A program made the position numbers and the translations under genes. Source: Dioscorea cayenensis subsp. rotundata (Eukaryota > Streptophyta > Magnoliopsida > Dioscoreales > Dioscoreaceae). Taken from it: DNA of 64,000 nt. Below the pieces are notes generated by a model, which was not told the origin of the DNA, ran no database searches, and saw nothing but the letters and a program-made list of their open reading frames with translations. Position 1 is the first letter of the stretch; the number at the start of each line of letters is the position of its first letter. Shown piece by piece: positions 25,840 to 38,291 of the stretch. Where the stretch lies: the NCBI RefSeq assembly GCF_009730915.1, contig NC_052475.1:25667016-25731015 (forward strand), written 5' to 3'.

Positions 25840-28800
25840 CCGAAGGGCTCGGACGATGCCCAGCAAGCACTCCAGGCCAGACACGCACCCGATTCCGTCG
25901 TTTCCCCTTGTCGGATCCGTCGATACTGCGCCCGAATCCCTCCCTATCGGATCCAATCCTCCCGCCCGATAACTCCTACTTCTACCCACCTTCGAGTTCA
26001 ACAACAAAACACTGGTTGCATGGAAAGAAGAACACACTATTAAACTAAAATAATAGTAATAATAATAATAATAATTATTATTAAAATAAATATAGAAAAT
26101 AAATGAATGAAAAGGATGAGATCATGCTTTCTTTTCTCCTTTCAATCTTTTACTCTTTCTCTCTCTCTCTCTCTGTTAGTACTTCCTCTCTGTTTTGCTC
26201 TCTCCCTCCCTCCCTCCCTCGTCTTTTCTCGTTGGTTCCTGATTTTTTTCTCCCTTAAATATATGAGAATATTCTTTGTTACTTTTTCTCTTTTCTTTTT
26301 CTGTTTTAAATAAAAAAAAATCAGATATTGCCGGTCTGAATCAGACTGTCCACTGAGTTGGCTGGCAAGAAATGTCGGCGAACATGCTTAATTGGAGTTT
26401 AGCTTAATTAAAATAATCTTAATTTGATTAATTTATTTGCAAATATACAAGATAATAAAACGGAGATAATATTTATTTTTTTAAAAAAATGCTTAAGAAA
26501 TTATAAACTAATCAATGGGAAATGTGGAAAAAAAGACAAAATATTAAAGCCGCCTTGTCTTGTTGATAACAAAGTGGTTGGGGAATTTCATTACCAACTA
26601 ATAAAGTACTTGTCGATAATTTAAAAATAAAATGAAATAAATATTTATATAAATTATAATTAAAATAGGCTAAATATGGAAACACTATTATGAAGTTTTT
26701 GAGAAATAGTTTGCATATAATTGTTTGATTGCTTATCCTAAACATCAGCTTTATATCTGTTTAATCCATGATTTCATGATAATAAATAGTATTTCTTTTT
26801 ATCAGTTCAGTATTCAAAAATATAAAGATTCTAAATATAGAAGGACCAAGGATAAGGATTTCCAAGGTTGAGCATCCCAATGGGTGTGTTCAATATTTAT
26901 GGGTTCGGATTAGATAAAATATGAATAAATGAACTTAAAAGTGACATAAAGAAGCAAGAGTTTATACCATTTTAACATTATTTAAAGATCTTCGGGCAAA
27001 GATCATTATCAACATAGGAATAAGTATAAAATTGGCAATCAATATTAACTATATCAATGAGAAAAAAATTATCTTAAATTTATCCATGTTTATTCTTTTT
27101 TTTTTTAAATAAAGTGGATAAATCATAAATTTTATTAAAAAAGAGAAAGAATTAGAAAGAACCAAGTATAAAAAAAAAAGTACCAAACAAAAGAATAATA
27201 ATAATAAAGCTGATATCCTCACCAGGAATGAAGATGTTAAATTACTTTAAAAACATACTAATAATGAAGATGTTGTCTACCCCTTTACAAACATACTAAT
27301 AATTACTTTAAAAACACATAATTATAAACATGTTAAATTACTAAAAAAAAAACTTTTGTGTATATATATATATGTTTTTTAAATATTATTGAATAAACCA
27401 TGTGCTATATAAATGATTTTTTTTTGTTGCTTGAAACTTGAAAGTCTTGCTTCATAGAAAATGTTTGGCCATATTTTTCTCTTTATTATTGCTTGCAACT
27501 TTGTTGAAAAAATACAGCCAAATAGTCGGTGGTCCTCATTCAAACTAGATCATCAGAGTGATGCCTTCATACGTATTAAATAGTTATAAAAAAAAAGGGA
27601 GTTTGGGATATATCCGCATAGATGATTTTGAATTTCGTTTATTTACGATTTTTTAATTATTATTATTATTATTATTATTATTATTTTCGAAATAAGCACA
27701 TCAATATGCATCACGTGCTTTGGCTTGAAAATCATAAAATTGTTTGTTCCATGCAAATCAAATTAAATTAATGATGTGAATCATGTGATATCGAAAGGAA
27801 AATTGAATTAAAATTTACAGATTTATTATTATTATTTTTTAAAGCGGATAAACCTTTGCTTCACTAGTAAACTGGAAAGGAGGGTATTTGACTATTAGTA
27901 GTACCTAAATGATGACTGTAAATGATAGATTATCTTTCTTTGGTGCTATTAGGTTACTTGAAGAATTTATTATTGATAAGTTAGGGGATCAATTTGTCAA
28001 AGTTTAACAACGAATGAGCCAAGAAGTTCAGCTTCTATTAATTGTTGGTACAAATTAAGTTCTCTAATTAGATCTTTTCAATCCGGAGAGGCAGAAAAAA
28101 AATGGCAATATTTTGATTACAATCAATATTTATGTTTTAAATTATAAAAATAGAAATTTATTTACAATTTTAAACTAGATATAATGAAAATTTGTCACTT
28201 AATTCTTTGGGATATATAAAAAAATATTGACTAAGAATAGTAATCGTACTAGAAATTTTAGGATTTAAATATAATACATAAAATGAGTTTTTTTTTATGA
28301 ATGTATATATAAAATATTAATTTAATAATCATCGAAAATTTTAGGAGTACATATCAACATTTTTTTTTTATCATTTAACATATAATGATATATTTTAATA
28401 AAACATATAAGATAAAGACGTATATGTATAAACAAATCGAATTTTAAAAAATATATATGGTACTCCTATTTGATTTTGTTAAGAGATATGTACATAGGAA
28501 TCAAATGTGAGTGTCCGCTAAGAAATTTTGAATGGTCATGTGCAAAAATATCAATTGGTAGAGCCCATGCAAAAGAAAAAATAAAAATAAAGAAATGATG
28601 AGCATGAAGCATGGGAAAATAAATAAAACAAAATGACATAAATCATGAAAAGGAAATCCAAATAAAGAAACACAATGCAAGTGGCTCACAAATTGACAGG
28701 TGAACTGATACCACAAGTCTCTTGAAAACATTACAACTTATCCCCAGCCTCTCATTGTTGCCTTCTTATTGAAGTCCTCACCATGATTATTAATATTGAC

Positions 28801-29261
28801 ATTAAAAAAAAAAAAGAGAAGAAAAAAAACATATATAAATATCAATGGAATGGTAGGGACTATGAAATGACATGCATTAAATTTGCAACATTTAAATTTG
28901 CAACATTAACAAGTCAATAATTTTGATGATGGATACTTGAAAACAAATATGTTGATGAAATGCTTCCACTTGGTTGTGGTCCAAGCCAGCAAATTGTGTG
29001 TATTTGAAGTATTTAAAATTGATGTGTTTCTTTCCTTGAGAGGCCCTCTTTGATTGATCATCTTGTTTTTTTATATGTCAAATTAAATTTTGGCTCAGCA
29101 TATGCACAAGATTAATAAACAAATTTTAGTTAACTTTTGGTAATTTAGTCTTATTTTTAAACCTAATTAAATTATATCGAGTCTCTTATTTAAATATAAT
29201 TTGTATTTTTAATGTTTAATAATTTTACAAAATTGATAAATTTTATTATAATAAATAAATT

Positions 29262-29367
29262 TGCACGATTGGTTGAGAGGAAAATATTTTTACTCTCATA
29301 CTAAAAGTAGAGAATTTGACTCTTTTTTAATATATGATTAAGATATAAAGGTAAATATCCATACAAC

Positions 29368-29409
<42 letters not shown>
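29262..29409 (+). mobile_element. SINE-like segment ending in (AAT)n (weak candidate)
   Basis: ACGATTGGTTGAGAGG resembles a polymerase III A box, and TAGAGAATTTGACTC about 60 bp on resembles a B box. The segment runs into an (AAT)n tract at 29369-29409, as plant SINEs often end in a simple repeat. No target duplication was identified. Confidence 0.25.
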
Positions 29410-29410
<1 letters not shown>

Positions 29411-30137
29411 TTGGAGAATGAACTCAAAATCCTTTTGAAACAAATTTTGTTATTCAATATTTTGTTAATTATTAATAAATATCACATATATTATACATCA
29501 ATAACATACTGAGTTTAAAAATATATATTTATGATGATAAATCATATCGAACAGGCTTCCGAATTTTTGAGTCTGACTTATTTGATTATTGAGTTTAAAA
29601 TCTTGACTTTAGTTTCACTTATTTATTGCTGAAATAAATTTGAAAAGGACCAAAATTTGAAACACAAGGGTTTACAAATTTCTCAATTCAAAAGTAATTA
29701 TATCAAAGATTTTGATTTTATTTTTTTGGACCCCATGCCTCAACCCAATTCTCCTTTGCCATTAAAGATATTGAAATTTCTCAACCAATTGCTATTATGC
29801 TTTTATGCCTCAAATTCACACAAAGGGGGCCAGAGGATAATTATATATGTATATATTTGAAAAAAAAAATATTTTTTCAACAACATTGATCTATTAATAT
29901 TAAGTTTTCTGTATAAATTATTTATTTTATTGAAGGGATGGATTAGAACTCTAGCCTAAGCATAAGTAAGAAAAGAGTACAAATGTGATTGAAACTTGTC
30001 ACATCAGTATTAAAGAAAAAATCATTAAATAATTGCATTGATGGCAAACAGTTGTAAAATATGATGGTGACATAATAATTAATATTTAACTGCTGATAAA
30101 CTTTAAAATAATTTTGGTTTTTTTTTTTGAAAGAGAC

Positions 30138-30305
30138 GACATTACACATATTACTTCAAATAATGAATATTTTAAGGTGTTTTTATATAAATTTTTAGGG
30201 GAAAGTAAAAAAAAAAAATTTTGTGGTTTGATGACATTACACATATTACTTCAAAAAATGAATATTTTAAGGTGTTTTTATATAAATTTTTAGGGGAAAA
30301 TAAAA
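30138..30305. repeat. 95-bp tandem duplication
   Basis: GACATTACACATATTACTTC begins at 30138 and again at 30233. The following AATGAATATTTTAAGGTG and TAAATTTTTAGGGGAAA are also duplicated with very few differences, indicating a recent tandem copy. Confidence 0.85.
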
Positions 30306-31796
30306 ATTGTGATTTTTTACTTTTGCAAAATTAGAACCAGGTTTTATTTTCCCTATTTATGACAACTTATAGTTTCTTATATTTAGAAAACGTGAAGAAC
30401 CGTTACCAAACTGTTAACATGGCAAAATTATTATGTTATTTAAAAATAGATTTATATGGCATACATATGAATATATATATATATATATATATATAAGTTT
30501 ATTAATCTCCATACAAATTTCACTAAGAAAAAAAATTTAAATTTCAAAAATCAAATGAAATCATGTTAAAAAATTATATTTATTTTATACCAAGTAGTGA
30601 TTTTTTACACAAATAAAATATTAAAAATTTTATTTTTATTTTTTATAAATCTAGAAACTACATGTCATAAAATCATTAAAAAAAAAAACTTATGTCTTTG
30701 TTTTAGAGAAGTGGAAAACCACAAAGTGTTTTTAATTTTTTTCTAATTTTTAATTAGTATTAAGACGTCATACATACATACATACAATGCTTAATTAAGG
30801 TTTTATGGTTACAACCAATGTGAGCAACTATTTCAAATGAGGCTCCTGATTGAAGTGTTAGGTACAAAGATGTTGACAACTAGATCAATTTAGCAAAATG
30901 TCTTAATCTATATTAAGTAGTGCATGATTATTCAAGGCATTAGTATTGATTGTTTGATTTGAAAGTGCCTTCAAATGTGATATTTCCATTGTTACAAGTA
31001 ACAAATAATAATAGAAACTACAGTGCACAGCATGAAAATCATGGCCCTTTGTGAATGGTGCAAAACACTCAAATAATTTGATAGGCATGGGGGGTTGGTT
31101 GGGTTGTAGAACAATCTAGATTATTATTATTATTATTATTATTATTTTAATTCAACCACCGATATGCTAAAGAATGGAAAATCTATCATGAATGGAATGG
31201 CATAAATAGTAATATTTAATAAGAAAATGATTGAGTTATTGATTAAGTAATATTATTAATTAAATAAAAGTTGATTATATTAGCGATAAGAGATTTTTTT
31301 CATGATACAAAATGTCAAAAAACTCTGTTATTCCAACATATCGCTAGTGACAAGGTGGCTTTTGAAAGAGAAGAAAAACATATAGAGTGTGTGTGTGTAT
31401 ATATTATCTTTAACTTGATAGAAAACTTCAAACTTATACACTTCTTAAACTATTTTATAGGCATAAAAAAAAATTATATATATAAAAAAAACTATTTACA
31501 AAACTTAAACTAGTCTAATCAACAAGTTAAACCATACAAATATTTAAAGAGAACACATGAACAATCAAAAGTTAATTTTCTCTTAATTTACTGATAGTCT
31601 GATACAACATACCAATTCATTCATCTGAGAATTTGTGCTCAAATTAACAATCCAGAGGAATTTGAGAGCCCCATAAACAGACTTACAACTTGCAAGAAGA
31701 CCTCTACATCTCATGTGTCCTTGACATATGCAACTCCACAAAATGGATGGATGTTTGGTAATCATTTTTGGCTTTTGATTCCTGGATAAGGAGACA

Positions 31797-34700
31797 TTAT
31801 GATGGGAAGAACAAAATATGGAACAAAACAAGAAGAAGCCCAATCAAAATTTTGTTACTTGAGGACAAAACACATGATGCATCAGAAAAGCTAAATTTGT
31901 GAGACTGCTCCCTGTGAACAAAAAATAATAACAATGATGAATTGGTAGTAAATAATATTCATAAAAGGCATTTGTTCCACTAGCAGAAGATAATACTTGG
32001 TCTATCTTACTTTTGCAAGCTGGAGAGTGCACCGCAAAAGATAGCATTATCAGGCAAAGGAAGCTCCGTCTTGTTATTCACCTCTGGATTCACCACACTT
32101 ATATACACTTCTTGGCCTAGGTACCATGAGTCCAGGTTCTCGGCACGCAAATTCCATATGCCAACATTATCGAGATAGACCAGGATTGCTGTCCAGGCAC
32201 CAGGAAATACCTGCACTTTTAGAAGGTGTTTCAAAGACACATTTCAACACATTTCAACACATTTCAAGACAGAATACTTAAGGAGGGATTAAACTATTAA
32301 TTTAATCTAAACCTCATCCGGAAAATCTCATGGGAGGTTTGTTATTTACCCAATTTATTTTATTTTCCAGCCAGTAAGTTAATTTAATGCATATGTTGCA
32401 AACGCAGCTGCATTTAAGCATCAAACTAAATTTATGGAAACTAGACTGAGGAGGCCAGCAACCAGACATGCCAATTAAACAATAAAACATACCAATTAAT
32501 TGCGGAAGTTATGCATAATACAATATAGCATGCCCTAGTAATGACCTCATGCATAAAACGATAAAACATGGTAAGCAATTTCAGAGCTTATGCATACTTC
32601 AAAAAAATAATAACCTTGCAAGATAGACAAAACCAACATTCACCTGAACAAAATTTGCAAACCCAATGCAAATTCAACATTTTATAGACAGTGTTCACAA
32701 CAAATGCAAGGGACAGCCAACATAAGCTTAGGTACAAGAACAGATCATCTATCTCACCACCTCATCCTAAGCTGAATAAATCATACCTGGAGCCTGGAAT
32801 TGTCCAGATTTATTGAATCAATATTTAATCACATAATTTACCTGGATTGTGCTGCGAGCAACCCCATCCCACTTATTATATATCCCTCTGCTGTTCTCTG
32901 TCCAGATTCCAAAATCCATCCTGAAAATAATGAAATATACGGGGAATGAAATTACATGCATGAGACTGAAATGACAATCTTGTAGCACTGCTCTAAAAAC
33001 ATTACCCAACAACAAAAAACGCATAGCCATCCAAGTGGTAGCTTTGAACAGTTGTGTCATTGTTCTGAAATATGATTTCTGTGAATCCCTTGTAAGTACC
33101 ATTAATGACTGATGTGTCAACTTTGGCAGGTCTGTTCATCATTCGATTTGGAAAATCAAGCTTATAGACTCCTGGAACATTGAACTGCTGTGCTAGCTTT
33201 AGGGGAGTAGTAGGGGCTATGTAAGAAATGCCATTCAAGGTTGTCCGTCGCTGTCCATTAATCAGTTGTGCAGGAGTATTAAGTAACACATACACATCTG
33301 TGACAGTGATATCACCATATCTAAAGGATCCTTGTGGATTAGGTCGTGCAGCACTAGCAGAGACATTCCACCTGAAAAACAAATCACCAGGAAATGTGAC
33401 TAAAATTCGCACTTCCACTAATATAAATGTATATAAAAAAAATCCTTTCATCTAAAGACACTGAATTAAAAAAAATTTCATACACACAACAAGGACACAC
33501 ATAACTGGCAAACAGTAGCATACTTCAACATGCAAATCTCCTGGATACCTAATTGATTTTGCTTGGTTAATTGAGAAGTATGTATCTCTTTCATCTGGGC
33601 CATCAGGAAGTGGGCCTGAAGCAGGACCTTGAGAATTAGAGTAGTGCAGTATAGCGACACCTGTTGCTACATCCCGGATAGATTCATTGACAAACCGAGC
33701 ACTTGCTGCGATATAATAATCACTGGACGCATTCTGATCCATTGTGACCAAGAAAGAATATGATTGGCCAGCATGAATGTCCATGTTTGTATAATTCTGC
33801 TGAATAGTATATGACCCTTCCGTTTCTACCAGAAGCATGTTATGATTTTGAATTCTAAAATTCAGGCTCGCTGAGATGCCAACATGGTGCACTCGAATAC
33901 GATATGTTTTTCCTGGAAAGAAAAAGCCATGATATTATCTATTGAGGATGACAAGGTAATCATGAAAGTCACAAGTGAAGTTTTTAGAAACAATAGTGCA
34001 GCATCAATTCTAACAAGAATCGTTTTGGCATGACCAAGCAGTTTTACTGTATAAGCCATCAAATAGTATGTTGCAGATAAATAGCATTTGTATAATCGGC
34101 CAAGTTGCCTAGTAGAGTTCTTATAAAAGCATTTGAATGCATTGCATACTCAAAAATCTAAATGCTTAGCATATAAGTTATCATTCAACATGGAACAAAG
34201 TCATCTATTACCTAAAAGTGGAAGCATATCGTGATTTGTGACCACGAGATAATTTTTATTGATCTACCCATAAAATTTTCACATTGCAGATACCTACCTG
34301 GTGATATTTACCTGTATATTCTACAATTGTAAAGCAGGAGTTTGGGTGATAGTAAAGTGGTGATAAATCTATGAGGGGCATTGTAAATATGTAGGTAAAA
34401 TGTCTAACTCATGCTTGCGGCATGGACAATTTGGTCAAGTCAAGCAATTCATGGGTGCATGTAGTGTTTCACATAAATTCATATAACCAATGCAGATCTA
34501 ATAACTGCAAGAAGGATACCTGGCTCAACATTTATAGTTTCATAAGCTATTCCGGCAGGAACAATTGATTCATTGTAGCGGTAAGGACCAAACCCGTTAA
34601 TGAGGACTCCATCAGGTGCTCCAAGGTCAGTTCCATCTTCTAACGTTTTCCTTAGTTCCTGTCCCACTGTAGCCTTAGTACAGTATAAAACAATCTCCGT

Positions 34701-36683
34701 GCATCACCTGCAAATAATATATATAACTTCAAGAAGGAACTCATTCTTACCTGGTAACCCCTGGTATACCAATCACCAATGAAGATTGTGACATCTCCAT
34801 CAGGCATCCCAAAAGGCAATGGTATCACATCTCTATTATTTACTATAATTCCACCAAAACCACCTGCAGCCTTCTGAAAATTGATGGAAGAGAAATAAAA
34901 AAAACTGCCTATCTGATCTTTGACCTGAAACTCATAGGTCCAATTCCAACCCGAAGGAATTGGACAATTTGTCCCCAAGACACCATCCTGCCAAGAATTC
35001 TTCCGTTGCTGTAAACCATTCCTATAAAAATGCCACTATGATCATCGCTATCAACCATAATCATCATATCAAGAAGTAGAATAGAAAACTTTAAAAGTTA
35101 CCATGTGACTAGAAATGGCTCATCCAAATTGTTTTTAACATTGAGAACAACATTCCAATTGGTGGTCACATTCAAAGTGGGCCCCGGAAACTGCCCGTTG
35201 ATTCCAATTACCTGCATTCATGATTCAGAAGTAATAAAACCATTGGCCATCCATCTCGCAAACTTCATTTGACCGCTAAGAATATGAATAAGTATGAAGT
35301 AAAAGCAATTTAATGAAAGGAGAAATTAATAAATTGGATATAAGCATGAAAAAGAGAATAGATATTTGGGAAAAATAGCTTTGTTATAGTAGAAACTGGG
35401 GAAAAAAGGTTCTTCAACAAAATTGGAAAAAGTCAAATCTACATCCATCTATCTAGTTGCCCAGGACAGAATTGTAATTGGATGGGATTCACATAAGCTA
35501 TTGCCTATGTATATTATGAAAAATTACCATGAGCAAGGGACTAAGGGTAATATTAGGCTTGTTCCCAGTAAAGAAAATTTCTAAAATTTCTAAAATATCA
35601 TACTCTAGATGGTTGAAAAGTAGCACTTCGACAAAGATGCCACTAAAACTTATCAGTCACTTCCATAGGGTGAGTATATCATGATTCATGTCATGTCAGA
35701 ATCCTTAATAGTTTGAATTTAATAAGTTGTTATCTTCATCCACCATTACATAACTAGCTCATACACACATGTTACCATCACTCATCAGTAGATATCGTTC
35801 AACAAGACCAATCATAAGACTAATCCTTACAGAATGAAGCATTTCTCACAAAATCTATGTATTTCATGAGAAACAGTTACAGATTGACTTAATATTTGTA
35901 AAGTCCCCAATTTCATGTGATACCTTCATCCTAAGGAATTCCAGGAACACAAACATGTACCTTACGAAATTGATTTACCTGTCAGCTTGCTTGTACTAAA
36001 ATGCAATGAAAAGAAGATTCGGGTTATTGTTATAACGCTATTGGTTCAATTTCCTATTGTTATACTTCAAGCAGCTTGCATTTAAGCAAAATCTAACAAA
36101 GAGCCTGCCAATATCGAATGTATGTACTGGCATTTTCATCAAAAAGAGCACCAAAATCCAGGGCTAATTATCAATCTCCTTTGAAAGCTGACCAATAAAC
36201 TTTCAGCAGCTTCTTTATGTAAAACTTAAATGCATATACAAATCATGGAATAACACAAAGGCCAGACTTTGCACCACCAAATAAATACCCAGAGACCTGA
36301 CTAATTATTGATTTCGTTTTTTAACACCTCCTTAAACAAAAATGCATAACAATAAACCACCAGAATCCTCTAAAAGACAAGTTTGATCATCAAAGAATTC
36401 ACAAACACCAGACTTTGCGCATCACCAAATACACCCACGCCGGCCACCCCAAAAATCCACCATGCCCGATGATCAATTTCCCTAAACTCCTGCTATCTTC
36501 TCATTCGTGCAAAAAGAGAAAAGCAGTGAGAAACCAGGATCAAAGTTCACAAACCTGCTGCTTAACACCAAGAGGCGCCGCAGAGATAAAAGACACGTCC
36601 CAGTCGATGTATGCGTAGGGATCTCCACCAAGAGCAGCATCGAACATCAAGAAAACAATCAAGAACCGCATAGCAGAGCACAT
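31797..36683 (-). CDS. SKU5-similar (SKS) multicopper-oxidase-like glycoprotein, GPI-anchored
   Basis: Cell-surface cupredoxin protein of the SKU5/SKS family, linked in other plants to directional growth. Exons on the minus strand: 36683-36555, 35211-35102, 35021-34751, 34658-34520, 33912-33549, 33371-33006, 32920-32842, 32210-32011, 31911-31797. Sum 1773 nt, 590 residues, close to the family's usual length. Signal peptide, then YAYIDWDVSFISAAPLGVKQQ-type start, INGQFPGPTLNVTTNWN, NGLQQRKNSWQDGV. Typical copper-ligand sites are degenerate: HLDGYAFFVVG replaces HLHGH, and ENLDSWYLGQEVY lacks the HCH cluster, as expected for SKS proteins. The last exon encodes EQSHKF, a Ser/Asn-rich site and a hydrophobic end (ILIGLLLVLFHILFF), a GPI-attachment signal. 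Two in-frame ATGs lie 12 nt apart; the first is used. Confidence 0.92.
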
Positions 36684-38291
36684 TGGAGATGGTGAGGATA
36701 ACCAGTGCTTGTTTTTCCCCCTCTTTCACTCTCTGTGTGAGGCGGCAGCAAAGGTAAAGAAAGAAGGAAAAGGAAAAGGAAGGGAAGGGAAGAGGACCAA
36801 GAGGTAGAGACAGTGAGATCAGACACACGCACAGCCACTGTGAGTGTTTCTCTCTTCTTTTCGAATTTCAAACAACGTTGTCGCCTTTTTTTTTTTCTTT
36901 GCTGGTCTTATTGATATCATAAAGAGTAAACGGGGGAGAGGGGTGGGTTAAACCATAAAACGGCAAAAACCTCTCATGAGATGAAACCTCTTCCTGTTAC
37001 GTTGGGTTCGCTTGCTAAAAGTCGGTTGTGCTAGCTATTGTAAGTTGTTTAACCTTGTCCACCAGAATGTGGGTTTGTCTTTTCTTTTTTTTCTTTTCTT
37101 TTTTTTCCATTTTTGTTTTGTTTTATTTTTTACCTGTGCACACTGGACTTGATTTGTCCATTTTCAGATATAATATATATATATATATATATGAGAATAA
37201 TATAATTAATATTAATAATTTGTGCCAAAGTTCATAGCGTAGCAGTACTTAATATTATTTGAAAAATAAAAGTGAGATAATAAAAAAATCTCAAATTCAA
37301 ATCACATTGTTTTGATTGTAAGTATGAACTCACTATGAACTCACAATCTAAGCTCCTTATCTTTGATTGAGAATGCACAGATTAGACGCTGTTACGCATA
37401 CCCCTAATATATATAATAAATCTATTAAAAAAAGTTAAAATAAAAAATAAATAAATGATTACAAGGGTAAATTTACGCTAAACATGGAATAAGAGATGAA
37501 GGGAGGATTTGACTGTTGACTGTGGGTTTTAATCTTTAATTTTTTTTATATATAAATCTACCATTTTAGGATGTTCACTCTATGGTCTTTTAAGGAGAGA
37601 CAACAAAGAGGTTATGCTTACTTACGCTAATTATAAAACATGAAACCACAATCTTTTAAACTAAACACCAAAACATTTGAAGTAAAACGGGAGAAAACAA
37701 GACATTATAATAATATTATTAAAAAAATATATACTTACAAAAAAAAAGTACAAACACATCATCCATCCCAATAATAACATAGATTCCAAATTCTGGGCCT
37801 ACCTCCACTGTGAAATACAATGCAGGAAACATCAAATCCAAGGCCAAAAGACCAATAAACACCACTGGCCCACAAAGCAAGCCTTAAAAGTAAAAAAAAA
37901 AAAAAAAACTTAAATATAACATTTCACATGTCCTACAAATAATCGCGAGAATGAGAATACACATTCATGATTGATGCAACTGAATACCATTATTACCCTT
38001 CTTAAATAAATCAGAGTTAAACCCTAGACAATAACAAGATAACGACATCCATGGATTATTAATTAACACATAGTGCTACTCTTAACACTTCAAACCACCA
38101 AACTCTGACATCACTCTGAATGGGCATCCCACTGGAAAGCCAAACAATACAAAAGGCAGCCCAAAAAAAAAAGTTGCGAAGACATTGCTTTCTATAAAAG
38201 AGAAATATGTATCAACACATTTTCTTTCTGTAAAAAAAAAAGGAATAGAATTCAAAGGTGATACCAATAAAAAGCCTATTTGTTTTGAACC
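36684..38291. other. intergenic region SKS 5' flank / protease 3' flank
   Basis: Purine/pyrimidine-rich SKS leader sequence (AAGGAAAAGGAAAAGGAAGG near 36765) is followed by AT-rich DNA with a T-rich tract at 37075-37130 and (TA)n at 37170-37191. The protease 3' UTR presumably occupies the last few hundred bases. No other gene seen. Confidence 0.7.

Larger units (their letters stand above)
25840..31796. other. 5.9-kb AT-rich intergenic region
   Basis: The PP2C 5' flank comes first, with a CT-rich stretch (CTCCCTCCCTCCCTCC near 26205 in plus orientation) and an (AAT)n run at 26050-26082. The remainder is strongly AT-rich with (TTA)n at 27656-27685, (AAT)n at 29369-29409, (TA)n at 30471-30495 and (ATT)n at 31120-31147. 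A 95-bp tandem duplication sits at 30138-30305. Open frames are short, A/T-driven and unlike known proteins; I see no gene here. Confidence 0.7.

Noticed and set aside
25840..26037. In-frame upstream extension of PP2C
   Set aside because: The frame is open but begins at GTG and has no ATG; the family starts at MGSCLS, so the extension is leader sequence.
25639..26043. Plus-strand open frame of 134 codons over PP2C exon 1
   Set aside because: It is the antisense of the GC-rich PP2C first exon and leader; codons mirror the Ser/Gly/Pro-rich coding strand and no protein family is recognisable.
31844..32047. Alternative minus-strand frame overlapping the SKS end
   Set aside because: It spans an intron in the wrong frame; the spliced last exon (31911-31797) explains the locus better.
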